Shown: positions 32,609-41,559, counted from the stretch's first letter. The stretch is DNA of 64,000 nt from an uncultured Coriobacteriaceae bacterium (GCA_902791035.1 CADAUA010000001.1:124001-188000), one strand, 5' to 3'. Notes: generated by a model not told the origin, from the sequence alone. Numbers and translations are program-made.

Positions 32609-32646
32609 CATCCTTCCCGAAATCCCGTTCGACATTCCGTTCGGCG

Positions 32647-34140
32647 TCAGCGCCCAGCTTCGGCGCCGCCCTCGCCCTCGTCGTCCTCGTCGTCGCCCAC
32701 GAGCTCTCGCACGTCGGCCGCATCCGGCTCCTCGAGCGCGCGACCAGACGGCTCCTCGTCGTCAGCGTCCTCGCCCTCGGCCGCCGCCCGTCCGCGCTCG
32801 CGCACCGCCATGGCCACCCGCACGTACACGAGTCCCAGGATGGCCGCCGTCACGGAGCCCATGAGGATGGCGCATTTGGCCGCCATGACCTCGTTCGGGT
32901 CGGAGAAGGCCAGGCCTGAGATCAGGATCGACATCGTGAAGCCCAGTCCGCCAAAGAGGCCCACCGCGATGATCTGCAGCCAGTCCACGTGCTTGGGCAG
33001 CTTGGCAAAGCCCACCTTGACCAGGACCCACGTGACCCCAATGATGCCGATGGGCTTGCCCAGCACCGCGCCGAAGAAGACACCCCGCGCCACGGGGTCT
33101 GCCACGATGGCACCCAGGTCGGCCCCCACGATGAGGAGCTGCGCGTTCACGAAGGCGAAGAGCGGCAGGATGAGGAAGTTCACCGGCACAGAGATGTAGC
33201 GCTCCATGCGCTCCAGCGGCGGGGTCACGTGGTGGATCACGTTCTCGATGCTCTTGGCCGTGTGGGTAAAGTCGTGCTGGCCGAGCACGTGCTGCTCGGC
33301 GTCATAGGTGTTCTCGAGCTTCTCGGCACGACGGTCGAGCCAGTCGTGCAGGGAGCCCAGGCGCACGTCGGACTTGGCAGGCAGGAAGAAGGCCAGGATC
33401 ACGCCCGCGAGCGTGGCATGGATGCCAGAGTTGAACATGCACACCCAGAGGACGAAGCCCACGATGGTATAGGGCTTGAGCGAGTACACGCGCATGTGGT
33501 TGAGGCCCCAGAGCACCAGGATCGCCCCGAGCGACGCCGCGATCCACGCCACGTTGAGGGTCCCGCCGTAGAAGAGCGCGATGACCACGATGGCCAGGAT
33601 GTCGTCGGCAATGGCCAGGGTCTGGAAGAAGACCTTGGTCTCGGGCGAGATGTGGTCGCCCAGGAGCGACATGACACCCAGGGCGAAGGCGATGTCGGTC
33701 GCGATGGGGATGGCCCATCCGTGCGTGGCACCACCGAGGTTGAGGAGCACGTAGATGATGGCCGGCATGGCCACGCCGCCCACGGCGGCGAGCATGGGGA
33801 GGGCCGCCTGGCGGGGCTTGCGGAGCTGGCCCACCGTGACCTCGTACTTGAGCTCGATGCCCACGAGCAGGAAGAAGATAGCCATGAGGAAGTCGTTGAC
33901 AAAGGCCTCGAAGCTGATGGAGACCATAGCCGGGCCAAAGCCTACGGTTAGCGGCGCTTCGAAGACCTTGTGGAAGAACTCGTAGGCCGGGGAGTTGGCC
34001 ACGATGACCGCGAGGATGGCCGCAAAGACCATGACCGCCGCGGCGATCGTGCCGTTGGAGGTGATCTTCCTCATGGAGCGGCGGCGCTCGTTGCGCTGGG
34101 CGACCCTGGGCTCGCCGTAGATGCTGGTGGAGTTAGCCAT
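32647..34140 (-). CDS. nhaA: Na+/H+ antiporter NhaA
   Basis: 497 residues, ATG at 34138-34140. Eleven or twelve predicted membrane helices. Electrogenic sodium/proton exchange. The ion-binding aspartates are conserved: TDIAFALGVM and IADDILAIVVIA (E. coli Asp133, Asp163, Asp164). The inserted TGMEAPYE-type region is replaced by a longer soluble loop (DWLDRRAEKLENTY to HVTPPLERMERY), and an acidic C-terminal tail (EDADDEEPS, VGDDEDDEGEGG) is added, both common in actinobacterial NhaA. The N-terminal 30 residues are polar. Confidence 0.95.
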   Translation of the reverse strand: MANSTSIYGEPRVAQRNERRRSMRKITSNGTIAAAVMVFAAILAVIVANSPAYEFFHKVFEAPLTVGFGPAMVSISFEAFVNDFLMAIFFLLVGIELKYEVTVGQLRKPRQAALPMLAAVGGVAMPAIIYVLLNLGGATHGWAIPIATDIAFALGVMSLLGDHISPETKVFFQTLAIADDILAIVVIALFYGGTLNVAWIAASLGAILVLWGLNHMRVYSLKPYTIVGFVLWVCMFNSGIHATLAGVILAFFLPAKSDVRLGSLHDWLDRRAEKLENTYDAEQHVLGQHDFTHTAKSIENVIHHVTPPLERMERYISVPVNFLILPLFAFVNAQLLIVGADLGAIVADPVARGVFFGAVLGKPIGIIGVTWVLVKVGFAKLPKHVDWLQIIAVGLFGGLGFTMSILISGLAFSDPNEVMAAKCAILMGSVTAAILGLVYVRVAMAVRERGRAAAEGEDADDEEPSGRALEEPDAADVRELVGDDEDDEGEGGAEAGR

Positions 34141-34265
34141 GATATCCGTTCTTCTCGAGAGAGCGAGACCTGCCGAGACTCCGGCCAGGCCCTTCGTTAC
34201 CGTGGTGCGCGTCCCCGTGGGGCCGCGCAAGCGCATGAGGCATCGGCGCGTGGACAAGTACAAAT

Positions 34266-34967
34266 CTAGCGTTCGGGAAGGCCCTTGTCTGCGGGAGGTT
34301 CCCCATCCGCAACGTCCAGCGCCAGCGTCTGCTCCACATAGACCTTCGTGGCAAGCGAGACGATGGCGGCCTCCAGCACACGCGCGAGCTCGGGAGCCAC
34401 GGACTCGCCGGCCGCATCCCACAGGTGGACCACGGGCTCCACCCCGGGCACCGTAAAGTCGGTCCCCACGGCGAACTGCTCCTTGAGGGAGCACTCCAGC
34501 GCGGCGCACACCTCGTTGTAGGCGCGCTCCATGTCCACCCCGGCAGCATAGAGCGACGCGATGATGTCTCGTATCTGGGAGATCGAGTACACCCGCTTGA
34601 AGGCCACCACCACGATGACGGAGGCGATGTGCCGGCGCGTGTAGCGGTGCTTGCGCGGCGCCGGCACCACGCGCTGCTTGACGTAGTTGTTGACCATGGA
34701 GCCGGTCACGAGCGTCTCGCCTGGCAGGCGCATGAAGCCGAGCTCGCCACCCACCATCTGGAGCAGCTGGTCCAGGTAGAGCTCGATGCGGGGCATCTCG
34801 CCCACGCGCGACACGTGGACGGCGAGCATGCGCTGGGCGAGCGTCCGCAGCCGCGACTTGCGCACCTGGGGATCGAGGCCAGCGTGCGGGTCGGGTGCGA
34901 CGACGCAGGGCGTCTCCGGGGTGGGCACCAACGCCAGGTCCCTCTCGTCCATGCGCCTCGCCCCCAT
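34266..34967 (-). CDS. DUF1836-domain protein with MerR-like HTH
   Basis: 233 residues from ATG at 34965-34967; a second in-frame ATG at 34950-34952 has a slightly better GAGG site. Residues 80-150 form the DUF1836 core: TGSMVNNYVKQRVVPAPRKHRYTRRHIASVIVVV, which resembles a MerR winged helix in its order of residues. The C-terminal half is helical. The role is unknown; it is likely a DNA-binding regulator. Upstream lies the divergent degV promoter. Confidence 0.75.
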   Translation of the reverse strand: MGARRMDERDLALVPTPETPCVVAPDPHAGLDPQVRKSRLRTLAQRMLAVHVSRVGEMPRIELYLDQLLQMVGGELGFMRLPGETLVTGSMVNNYVKQRVVPAPRKHRYTRRHIASVIVVVAFKRVYSISQIRDIIASLYAAGVDMERAYNEVCAALECSLKEQFAVGTDFTVPGVEPVVHLWDAAGESVAPELARVLEAAIVSLATKVYVEQTLALDVADGEPPADKGLPER

Positions 34968-35032
34968 TCCCGAAGATCCCTTTGTGACTAGAAGCCCACA
35001 ATTGTGTTGGTTATGTACCCCATTATATCTAG

Positions 35033-35061
35033 TTTTAAATACCAGATAAAGGAGTATAGTC
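35033..35061 (+). promoter_or_regulatory. Promoter of degV with shared 17-bp motif
   Basis: GATAAAGGAGTATAGTC (35045-35061) contains -10 TATAGT at 35055-35060; a weak -35, TTTTAA at 35033-35038, is 16 bp upstream. The motif matches 31973-31989 at 16 of 17 positions. Confidence 0.4.
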
Positions 35062-35088
35062 AGCTACACAAAAGGATGGGAGGGACCC

Positions 35089-35946
35089 ATGGAGCACAAG
35101 AGCCGCGTCGCGATCATCACCGATTCCGGTACCGACACGCCGCGTGACTTCGCCCGCGAGCACGACGTCCGCATCGTGCCCCTGCGCATCATCTTCCCCG
35201 ACCGCACCTACGAGTCGGGCGTGGACATCACCGATGCCGAGCTCATGGCCCGCATGCAGAGGGAGCTCCCCACCACGTCGCTCCCCGCCCCCGACGAGAT
35301 CATGGCAACGATCCAGCAGGCCAAGGACGATGGCTACGAGGCCGCCCTGATCGTGACCATCTCGTCAGGCCTCTCCGGCACGTACGACACCTTCCGCCTC
35401 CTTGCCGGCCAGGTGGAGGACTTCCCCGTGGACGTGGTCGACACCAGGAACATCGGCATCGCCGCGGGCCTCATCGTGATGGAGGCCGTGCGGATGGCAG
35501 AGCTGGGCGTGCCCTTCATGGCCCTGCGTCCGGGTCTGGAGGCCCTGGCCAAGCGCACCCGCGTCTACTTTGCCGTGAAGGACCTTACCTATCTGCGCAA
35601 GGGCGGCCGCATCAGTGAGGCCGTGTACCGCGTGGGCAGCGTCCTCAACATCAAGCCCGTGATCACCTGCGACGGGGACGGGCGCTACGTGATCTCCCGC
35701 AAGGCCCGAGGCTGGGACAAAGCCCTCAGGACCGAGGTCTCCCTCATCGAGCAGGACTCGCGCTCCTGGCCCAAGGTCCGCGTGGCCATCTGCTGCTCCG
35801 CCAGCTGCAACGAGTTCGACCGCATGGAGAAGGACATCCGCCGCCAGATGGACAACGTCGTGGAGGTCGTGCGGTCCGGCATCTCGCCCGACCTGCTCGT
35901 GCACACCGGCCCGGATATCGTGGGCCTGGCCGTCCAAGCGGTGTAG
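35089..35946 (+). CDS. DegV-family fatty-acid-binding protein
   Basis: 285 residues, ATG after GGGAGGG. DegV/FakB proteins bind a fatty acid for phosphorylation by FakA. The fold signature is present: VAIITDSGTDTPRDFA at the start with the lipid-headgroup Ser/Thr, TISSGLSGTYDT near residue 95, and VYFAVKDLTYLRKGGRISE near 165. No FakA-like kinase is in the window. The stop codon lies at the edge of a hairpin terminator shared with mtnN. Confidence 0.92.
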   Translation: MEHKSRVAIITDSGTDTPRDFAREHDVRIVPLRIIFPDRTYESGVDITDAELMARMQRELPTTSLPAPDEIMATIQQAKDDGYEAALIVTISSGLSGTYDTFRLLAGQVEDFPVDVVDTRNIGIAAGLIVMEAVRMAELGVPFMALRPGLEALAKRTRVYFAVKDLTYLRKGGRISEAVYRVGSVLNIKPVITCDGDGRYVISRKARGWDKALRTEVSLIEQDSRSWPKVRVAICCSASCNEFDRMEKDIRRQMDNVVEVVRSGISPDLLVHTGPDIVGLAVQAV

Positions 35947-35977
35947 CGGGCACCAGGGGGTACTCCCTGGTGCCCGC
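35946..35977. terminator. Bidirectional terminator between degV and mtnN
   Basis: GCGGGCACCAGGG at 35946-35958 pairs perfectly with CCCTGGTGCCCGC at 35965-35977. It touches the stop codons of both convergent genes and belongs to the GGGCACYAGGGGGTACTCCC family. Confidence 0.8.
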
Positions 35978-36670
35978 TCAGAGCGTCGCCACCATGGTCG
36001 CCACGATCCCCGCGCAGTGGCGGGCGGCGATGGCCTCGAACTCGCTGTACTCCATGGTGGACGTGGTGCCGGGCTTGTCGCTAATGGCGCGCACGACCAC
36101 GAAGGGAACGCCGTTGAGCCACGCCGCCTGAGCTATGGCAGCCCCCTCCATCTCGCAGCAACGGGCAGAGAAGGTCTTGGCTATGCGGTCCTTGGTGGCG
36201 GCGTCGTGCACGAACTGGTCGCCCGAGGCCACGCGTCCCCTGTGGGCCCGCACCTCGGGCGCGGCCACGCCCACGGCGGCCACCGCCGCCTGCGCCAGGA
36301 TGTCATCGGCCTCGAAGGAGGCCGGCAGGCCGGGAACCTGCCCAGGCTCATAGCCAAAGACCGTCGCGTCAACGTCGTGCTGCACGCAGCTGGTGGACAC
36401 CACGATGTCGCCCACGTCGATCGTGGGGTCGAGCGAGCCTGCCACGCCCGTGTTTATGATGCGGTCCACGCCGTAGCGGTCGCAGAGGACCTGCACGCAG
36501 ACCCCCGCGCTCACCTTGCCCACGCCCGAGCGCACGATCACCACGTCGTGGTCGGTCAGCGTGCCGAGCGTGACGTCCATGCCGGCCACGTGCTCCGTGC
36601 CCCTGACCTCCGTCTGGGCGCGGAGAAGGTCGACCTCGACCTCCATGGCTCCGATGATGCCGATGCGCAT
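35978..36670 (-). CDS. mtnN: 5'-methylthioadenosine/S-adenosylhomocysteine nucleosidase
   Basis: 230 residues, ATG at 36668-36670 with GGGGAGAGAAGG upstream. Cleaves adenine from MTA, SAH and 5'-deoxyadenosine. MRIGIIGAMEVEVDLLR opens with the catalytic Glu, NTGVAGSLD is the phosphate-site analogue, CEMEGAAIAQ binds ribose and RAISDKPG carries the catalytic Asp. With luxS 90 bp upstream it completes SAH detoxification to homocysteine and the AI-2 precursor. Confidence 0.96.
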   Translation of the reverse strand: MRIGIIGAMEVEVDLLRAQTEVRGTEHVAGMDVTLGTLTDHDVVIVRSGVGKVSAGVCVQVLCDRYGVDRIINTGVAGSLDPTIDVGDIVVSTSCVQHDVDATVFGYEPGQVPGLPASFEADDILAQAAVAAVGVAAPEVRAHRGRVASGDQFVHDAATKDRIAKTFSARCCEMEGAAIAQAAWLNGVPFVVVRAISDKPGTTSTMEYSEFEAIAARHCAGIVATMVATL

Positions 36671-36691
36671 GTCCTTCTCTCCCCTCAGAGA

Positions 36692-36754
36692 TGGGCACCA
36701 GGGGGTACTCCCCTGCTGCCCACCGGGCACAGGGGGAGTACCCCCTGGTGCCCA
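36692..36754. terminator. Long hairpin between luxS and mtnN
   Basis: TGGGCACCAGGGGGTACTCC at 36692 is repeated as an inverted copy ending at 36754, giving arms of about 28 bp with one or two mismatches and a short loop around CACCGG. It lies between luxS and mtnN on their strand, so it may limit read-through. Confidence 0.7.
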
Positions 36755-36760
36755 CGCCGT

Positions 36761-37246
36761 CTATTCCGGATAGGTCATGTGGGCCGCGTCGATGTGGTCC
36801 AGGGTGTTCGTCAGGTAGCGACGGGCCCACCACTGGGCTTGGTTGAGGTCCGCGTCGTGCCAGTTGCCGCAGTCGCGCGGCGCCGCACCGGGGATCTCCC
36901 CCTCGAAGTCCCGCACGAACTCAAACATCCTCCGCACCAGCGGCGCGACCTCGGGTGCGGTGCGCTCGCCAAAGAGGAGCAGGTAGAACCCCGTGCGGCA
37001 GCCCATGGGGCCGAAGTAGACCACCCGGCTCGCCCACTCGGGGTCGTTGCGCAGGAAGGTGGCGCCCAGGTGCTCGATGGCGTGCACGGCCGCCGTGTCC
37101 ATCACGGGCTCGCGGTTGGGGGCCGTGAGGCGCAGGTCGAAGGTGGTCACCACAGTACCGGTAGCCGGGTCGCGGTCCTGCCGGCTCACGTACACCCCCG
37201 GCTCCAGCAGCAGGTGGTTGACGGTAAAGCTCGCGATCTTCTCCAT
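36761..37246 (-). CDS. luxS: S-ribosylhomocysteine lyase LuxS
   Basis: 161 residues, ATG at 37244-37246. Converts S-ribosylhomocysteine to homocysteine and DPD, the AI-2 precursor. Metal ligands are in HAIEH at 55-59 and the third ligand is the Cys of RDCGNWHDAD; catalytic Cys83 lies in MGCRTGF. The protein is complete. It is paired with mtnN, whose product it uses. Confidence 0.96.
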   Translation of the reverse strand: MEKIASFTVNHLLLEPGVYVSRQDRDPATGTVVTTFDLRLTAPNREPVMDTAAVHAIEHLGATFLRNDPEWASRVVYFGPMGCRTGFYLLLFGERTAPEVAPLVRRMFEFVRDFEGEIPGAAPRDCGNWHDADLNQAQWWARRYLTNTLDHIDAAHMTYPE

Positions 37247-37332
37247 GGCACGCTCTCCTTCTATTCCGGTGCCAGCGGTCAGGGGTCTGGGAATCTGTGG
37301 GCAAGGGCCTGCTTCCCCGTGCGGGCCGCCGC

Positions 37333-38100
37333 TTACGCCACGGCCGCGGCCTGGGCGTGGGCCAGCCAGGGCCTTTCGGCTAGGGCACGGATGATCCTGT
37401 TTGCCTCGACCGAAGGTAGCACGGAGTCCACCACATGGAAGTGGGCGGTTATCTCCACACCCAAGGGCGTCACGCCCGTAAAGAGCACCGATGGCGCGAC
37501 CTCTGGGTCCGCGTGGTCCCCCAGCACCCGGGCGCCCGTCTCCAGCACGTCCGCCTCCACGGCGTCCAGGTCCGCGTCGCTGCGCACCACCAGCTTGAAG
37601 GAGCAGTCCGTCACGTCCCACCGGGTCCGCCGCGTGAGCGCCGAGGTGTTGAGCACGGAGTTGGGGATCACCTGCTCGGCACCCGACCGGTCGCGCACCA
37701 CGGTGTTGCGCCAGGTGACGTCCACGACCTCGCCCGAGTAGCCGCTGATGGTCACTTGGTCGCCCGGTTGGACCACCTTGCCCAGCATGAGGCCCAGGCC
37801 CGCCACCACGTTGGACACCGTGTCCTGCAGGCCAAAGGAGATGACCACCGAGCTGACCCCCAGGGCGGCCACGAAGCCGGACGGGTCGATGCCGAACACT
37901 GGCTGCAGCACGCTGAGAAGGGCCACGACCCAGACGAGCGCGCGGACCAGGTTGACGAAGATCGAGGCCGCCCGCACGTTGGTGACGTCGAAGGCCCTGC
38001 GCATGGCCCTGCTCACGAGCCGGTCGACAAGTACCGCCAGCCCAAAGACCACCGCCAGGTAGATGGCCTTGCCCACGAACTGGGCCGTCTGCACGTCCAT
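37333..38100 (-). CDS. mscS: Small-conductance mechanosensitive channel (MscS)
   Basis: 255 residues; ATG at 38098-38100 with AGGAGGTG upstream. Three membrane helices precede the pore-lining TM3, recognised by VAALGVSSVVISFGLQDTVSNVVAGLGLM, which has the Ala/Gly packing of MscS. The beta domain follows (QPGDQVTISGYSGEVVDVTWRNTVVRDRSG, then VIPNSVL). Releases solutes at hypo-osmotic shock. Lies 87 bp upstream of luxS. Confidence 0.92.
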   Translation of the reverse strand: MDVQTAQFVGKAIYLAVVFGLAVLVDRLVSRAMRRAFDVTNVRAASIFVNLVRALVWVVALLSVLQPVFGIDPSGFVAALGVSSVVISFGLQDTVSNVVAGLGLMLGKVVQPGDQVTISGYSGEVVDVTWRNTVVRDRSGAEQVIPNSVLNTSALTRRTRWDVTDCSFKLVVRSDADLDAVEADVLETGARVLGDHADPEVAPSVLFTGVTPLGVEITAHFHVVDSVLPSVEANRIIRALAERPWLAHAQAAAVA

Positions 38101-38129
38101 CAATCCCACCTCCTGCAACTAAGGCTCCG

Positions 38130-40550
38130 CTAGCCCACCTTGACGATGGGGGCAAAGCCCTTCATGAGCTTCTTGGTCTTGCCCGTACGCGTGAACTTGA
38201 CCTCGATCGTGTCCCCCTGGGCGGAGAGCACGACGCCGGGGCCAAAGGTCTTGTGGCTCACGTGGTCCCCAGGCTGGAAGGTCTCGTTCGCCTTGGCGGC
38301 GTTCGGCCTGGTGGCGGCGGGACGCGGCGCCACGTCCACCGCACGCGGGCTCCCGCCCGTGGAGCGGGTGTGCGACCCGAAGACCCGCCCCCCGTAGACC
38401 TCCGAGCCTCGCCCGCTCCCGAAGGTGCCGTGCCGGTCGCCGCGCTTCTCCCAGCCCACGCCCGTGAATCCCGACGACCCCACGCCCACGGGCTGGATGT
38501 CCTCCTCGGGGATCTCGTCCACGAAACGGCTGCGCGGGTAGGCCTGTGTAGTGCCAAAGACGCGACGCGTGGCGGCGTAGGTGAGGTAGAGGCGCTTGCG
38601 GGCACGCGTGATGGCCACGTAGGCTAGGCGGCGCTCCTCCTCGATGGCGGCGGGGTCGTCGTGCATCATGTGGGGGAAGAGCCCGTCCTCCATGCCGGTG
38701 ACGAAGACCACCGGGAACTCCAGGCCCTTTGCCGAGTGGACCGTCATGAGGGTGACGGCGCTCGACTGGCCGGCCAGGGAGTCCAGGTCGGACCGCAGGG
38801 CCAGCCACTCCAGGAAGGCGGGGAGCTTCTCTGCCGCCACGGGCGGGGCCGTGGGCGGGACCGCGGGTGCAGCGGGCCGCCCGGTGGCAACAACCGCCCC
38901 GCCCCCCTGCCCTGCGCCCATGGCACCCGCCGCCCGCAGCTGCTCCAGGGACTCCAGGACCTCCTGGGCGTCCTCGTGCGTCTCGTCGAACTCGGCGGCC
39001 ACGCCGTAGAACTCCTTGATGTTCTCTATGCGGCCGTCGGCCTCCACGGAGTGCTCGGCCTCGAGCGCGGCCACCAGGCCCGTGCGCTCCACGATGGCCT
39101 CCACCACGTCCGCAAGCTCCCCGTCCACGTGGCGTCCCGCCTCTATGGCCCCGCAGAACTCGGCTAGGCCCTTGCGAACCTTGGGAGAGAGGAGCCCGTC
39201 CTCGGCCACGCAGGCCTCCGCCGCGGCAAAGAAGGAGATCCCCTCGTCGAAGGCGAACTGACGGACCTTGTTTATGGACGTGGTACCGATGCCGCGGCGC
39301 GGGGTGTTGACCACGCGCAGGGCCGAGACGTCGTCGTCCGGGTTGACCACCAGCTTGAGGTAGGCCATGACGTCGCGGATCTCCTGCCGGTCGAAGAAGC
39401 GCGTGCCGCCCACGATCTTGTAGGGCACGCCGGCGCGCAGGAACATGTCCTCGAGGATGCGGGACTGGGCGTTGGTGCGATAGAAGACCGCCACGTCGTC
39501 GTAACTCGTGCCGGCGTCGTGGAGCTTCTCTATCTCCCCTCCCACCCAGCGGCCCTCGTCGCGCTCGTCGGAGGCCTGGAAGAGGCGGACCTTGTCGCCG
39601 TCACCCGCGGTGGTGAAGAGCCTCTTGGGCTTGCGGCGGGAGTTGCGCGCCACCACGGCATTGGCCGCGGAGAGGATGTGGCCGGTGGAGCGGTAGTTCT
39701 GCTCCAGCTTTACGGTGCGGGCCTGGGGGTAGTCCTTCTCGAAGTCCAGGATGTTCTGGATGTCCGCGCCTCGCCAGGAGTAGATGGACTGGTCGTCGTC
39801 GCCCACCACCATGAGGTTCTGGTAGCGTGCGGCCAGGAGCCTGGTGATCTCGTACTGGGCGTGGTTGGTGTCCTGGTACTCGTCCACGCTGATCTGGCGG
39901 AAGCGGTCCTGGTACTTGGCCAGCACGTCCGGGTTCTTGAGCAGGAGGCCGTGGGCCTCCACCAGCAGGTCGTCGAAGTCCATGGCGTTGGCGCGGGCCA
40001 GGCGGGCCTGGAGCTCGCGGTAGACCTGGGCCGCCTTGCGGTCGAGCGGGCTCTCCGCCTCGTCCTGCATCTGGTCGGGGCGTACGAGGGCGTTCTTCGC
40101 GGTAGAGATGCGGCTGCGGATGGCCTGCATGGGGAACTGCTTCTGGTCTATGTCCAGGTCGGCCATGATGACCTTGACCAGACGGCGGGAGTCGTCCTCG
40201 TCGTATATGGAGAAGTTCGGCCGGAAGCCCGCGCGCTCGGGGTCCTCGCGCAGCATGCGGACGCACATGGCGTGGAAGGTGCACACCCACATGCCGCGCG
40301 TGCCGCCGGGCAGGAGCTGGTTCAGGCGCTCGCGCATCTCGGCAGCGGCCTTGTTTGTGAAGGTGATGGCCAGGACCTGCCAGGGCGCCACGCCCTCGTC
40401 GGCGATCATGTGGGCGATGCGGTAGGTGAGCACGCGCGTCTTGCCCGAGCCGGCGCCAGCGAGCACGAGCAGCGGCCCGTGCGTGCAAAGCACCGCCTCG
40501 CGCTGGGCGGGATTGAGGGTGTCGAGGTCTAGCTGGGGCGCTACAGGCAT
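38130..40550 (-). CDS. pcrA: UvrD/PcrA superfamily I DNA helicase
   Basis: 806 residues, ATG at 40548-40550 with GGGAGAT upstream. 3'-5' helicase in repair and replication restart. Motif I LAGAGSGKTRVL, motif II VDEYQDTNHAQY, motif III VVGDDDQSIYSWRGA, motif IV QNYRST, motif V VTLMTVHSAKGLEF and motif VI YVAITRARKRLY are all intact. The C-terminus ends with a Tudor-like domain (FQPGDHVSHKTFGPGVVLSAQG). The insertion around residues 550-590 is Ala/Pro/Gly-rich. It stands alone between mscS and the HicAB cassette. Confidence 0.96.
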   Translation of the reverse strand: MPVAPQLDLDTLNPAQREAVLCTHGPLLVLAGAGSGKTRVLTYRIAHMIADEGVAPWQVLAITFTNKAAAEMRERLNQLLPGGTRGMWVCTFHAMCVRMLREDPERAGFRPNFSIYDEDDSRRLVKVIMADLDIDQKQFPMQAIRSRISTAKNALVRPDQMQDEAESPLDRKAAQVYRELQARLARANAMDFDDLLVEAHGLLLKNPDVLAKYQDRFRQISVDEYQDTNHAQYEITRLLAARYQNLMVVGDDDQSIYSWRGADIQNILDFEKDYPQARTVKLEQNYRSTGHILSAANAVVARNSRRKPKRLFTTAGDGDKVRLFQASDERDEGRWVGGEIEKLHDAGTSYDDVAVFYRTNAQSRILEDMFLRAGVPYKIVGGTRFFDRQEIRDVMAYLKLVVNPDDDVSALRVVNTPRRGIGTTSINKVRQFAFDEGISFFAAAEACVAEDGLLSPKVRKGLAEFCGAIEAGRHVDGELADVVEAIVERTGLVAALEAEHSVEADGRIENIKEFYGVAAEFDETHEDAQEVLESLEQLRAAGAMGAGQGGGAVVATGRPAAPAVPPTAPPVAAEKLPAFLEWLALRSDLDSLAGQSSAVTLMTVHSAKGLEFPVVFVTGMEDGLFPHMMHDDPAAIEEERRLAYVAITRARKRLYLTYAATRRVFGTTQAYPRSRFVDEIPEEDIQPVGVGSSGFTGVGWEKRGDRHGTFGSGRGSEVYGGRVFGSHTRSTGGSPRAVDVAPRPAATRPNAAKANETFQPGDHVSHKTFGPGVVLSAQGDTIEVKFTRTGKTKKLMKGFAPIVKVG

Positions 40551-40605
40551 GCAATCTCCCGTGACGGGTGGTTTGAGTTGGGCCTTTGAGTCTAGCCTGC
40601 CGACA

Positions 40606-40796
40606 GGACATTAATTGCCCGGGCGTCGCAAGGCCAAAGAACCTACGGACAAGGACCGACGGCGCGGGGCTGCGGCACCGGATCACGAAGTGTCAGTTGC
40701 AGGTGTCCGACATTTAGTTGCAGTTCCTATAATCGCAGCTCAGAGGCTTGCGACTCGGGCGCCCCGCGAGACAGGGGCACCTGTAAGTGACACTTT
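40606..40796. repeat. 191-bp direct repeat, copy A (downstream of HicAB)
   Basis: It has 177 of 191 positions in common with 41623-41813 in the same orientation, by my manual alignment. Internal structure: AGTGTCAGTTGCAGGTG and its inverted partner CACCTGTAAGTGACACT (15 of 17 pairing), plus GTCGCAAG / CTTGCGAC further out. No ORF is inside. It may be a small non-autonomous mobile element that flanks the toxin-antitoxin genes. Confidence 0.8.
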
Positions 40797-40838
40797 CCGC
40801 ACCATCTCTGCGATGTATGCAGAGAGGTCGCCGGAAAC

Positions 40839-41312
40839 CTACGCTTCCGCACCTCGCACCGCTCCCGCCCTTGTCTCCTCCCTCGGCCGGCCGGCACGAC
40901 GGGGGTTGTTGAAGCGATCCATCACGCTCTGCGTCTCCACCGCATGCACGCCGCCCACCTTATGTGCCCGCAGGACGCCATCGCGGATCATGGCCCGCAC
41001 GCGTCCGGGAGTGACGCCCAGAATATCTGCCGCCTCACCCACGGTCATGGTCTCCTCCTGTGGCGTGGTCGCAGAGCACTCGACGGCCACGACCATGCGA
41101 TACCCGCCAGGCACCGTCGCATGGCCGAACGTCGCCTTGGGTAAGGCACGACCCTCCTGAAGGGCCACGACGAGCCATGTCTCCAGGAGATCCTGAGCCA
41201 TGTATGCGACGTCCGTCTCGTCGTCGCCCTGCGTGATTGTGTCTAGGTCGGGGAACCGCGCCTCGAGGAAGCGCCCCGAACGTGTCACGACCGCCTCGTA
41301 TACGAACTTCAT
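40839..41312 (-). CDS. hicB: HicB-type antitoxin with excisionase-like HTH
   Basis: 157 residues, ATG at 41310-41312. Residues 1-75 have the RNase-H-like HicB fold that covers the toxin active site (YEAVVTRSGRFLEARFPDLDTITQGDD). Residues 88-133 form an excisionase/MerR-type helix-turn-helix (TVGEAADILGVTPGRVRAMIRDGVLRAHKVGG), rather than the ribbon-helix-helix or Xre type of common HicB proteins. It would neutralise HicA and repress the pair. It lies 9 bp after hicA, the usual toxin-first order. Confidence 0.88.
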   Translation of the reverse strand: MKFVYEAVVTRSGRFLEARFPDLDTITQGDDETDVAYMAQDLLETWLVVALQEGRALPKATFGHATVPGGYRMVVAVECSATTPQEETMTVGEAADILGVTPGRVRAMIRDGVLRAHKVGGVHAVETQSVMDRFNNPRRAGRPREETRAGAVRGAEA

Positions 41313-41321
41313 TGGGACCCC

Positions 41322-41507
41322 CTACAGCAAGCCCAGCTTCTTCTTGATGTCCCTCTCGACACCGCGACTCAAGTCGCCGGGGTGCCTAGGAACGATGATC
41401 TGCGTGCCATCTCGCGTGACGAACACATCGTGAGAGGCGCCGTGCCTCACGAGCCTTCCCCCGTTCCTCGCTATGAGACGCACCGCTGCCCGATAGTCAA
41501 ACGGCAT
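41322..41507 (-). CDS. hicA: HicA-type mRNA interferase toxin
   Basis: 61 residues, ATG at 41505-41507. A double-stranded-RNA-binding-like toxin that cleaves mRNA. The catalytic His26 lies in LVRHGASHDVFVTRDG; IIVPRHPGDLSRGVERDIKKKLGL closes the fold. It is complete and short as usual (56-80). First gene of the pair, 29 bp from a perfect palindrome. Confidence 0.92.
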   Translation of the reverse strand: MPFDYRAAVRLIARNGGRLVRHGASHDVFVTRDGTQIIVPRHPGDLSRGVERDIKKKLGLL

Positions 41508-41535
41508 GTGCTCCCCCCAACTATATCGTCACGAA

Positions 41536-41559
41536 TTAAATTGTGTCAATACAATTTAA
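41536..41559. promoter_or_regulatory. HicAB operator palindrome
   Basis: TTAAATTGT and ACAATTTAA are exact reverse complements around a 6-bp spacer, in an AT-rich patch 29-52 bp upstream of hicA. Likely autorepression site for the HicB helix-turn-helix. Confidence 0.65.

Noticed and set aside
32366-32635. Minus-strand 89-residue repeat protein over the 51-bp array
   Set aside because: The frame stays open only because the period is a multiple of three; no ribosome site or known domain, and the product is a simple GPKRP-type repeat.
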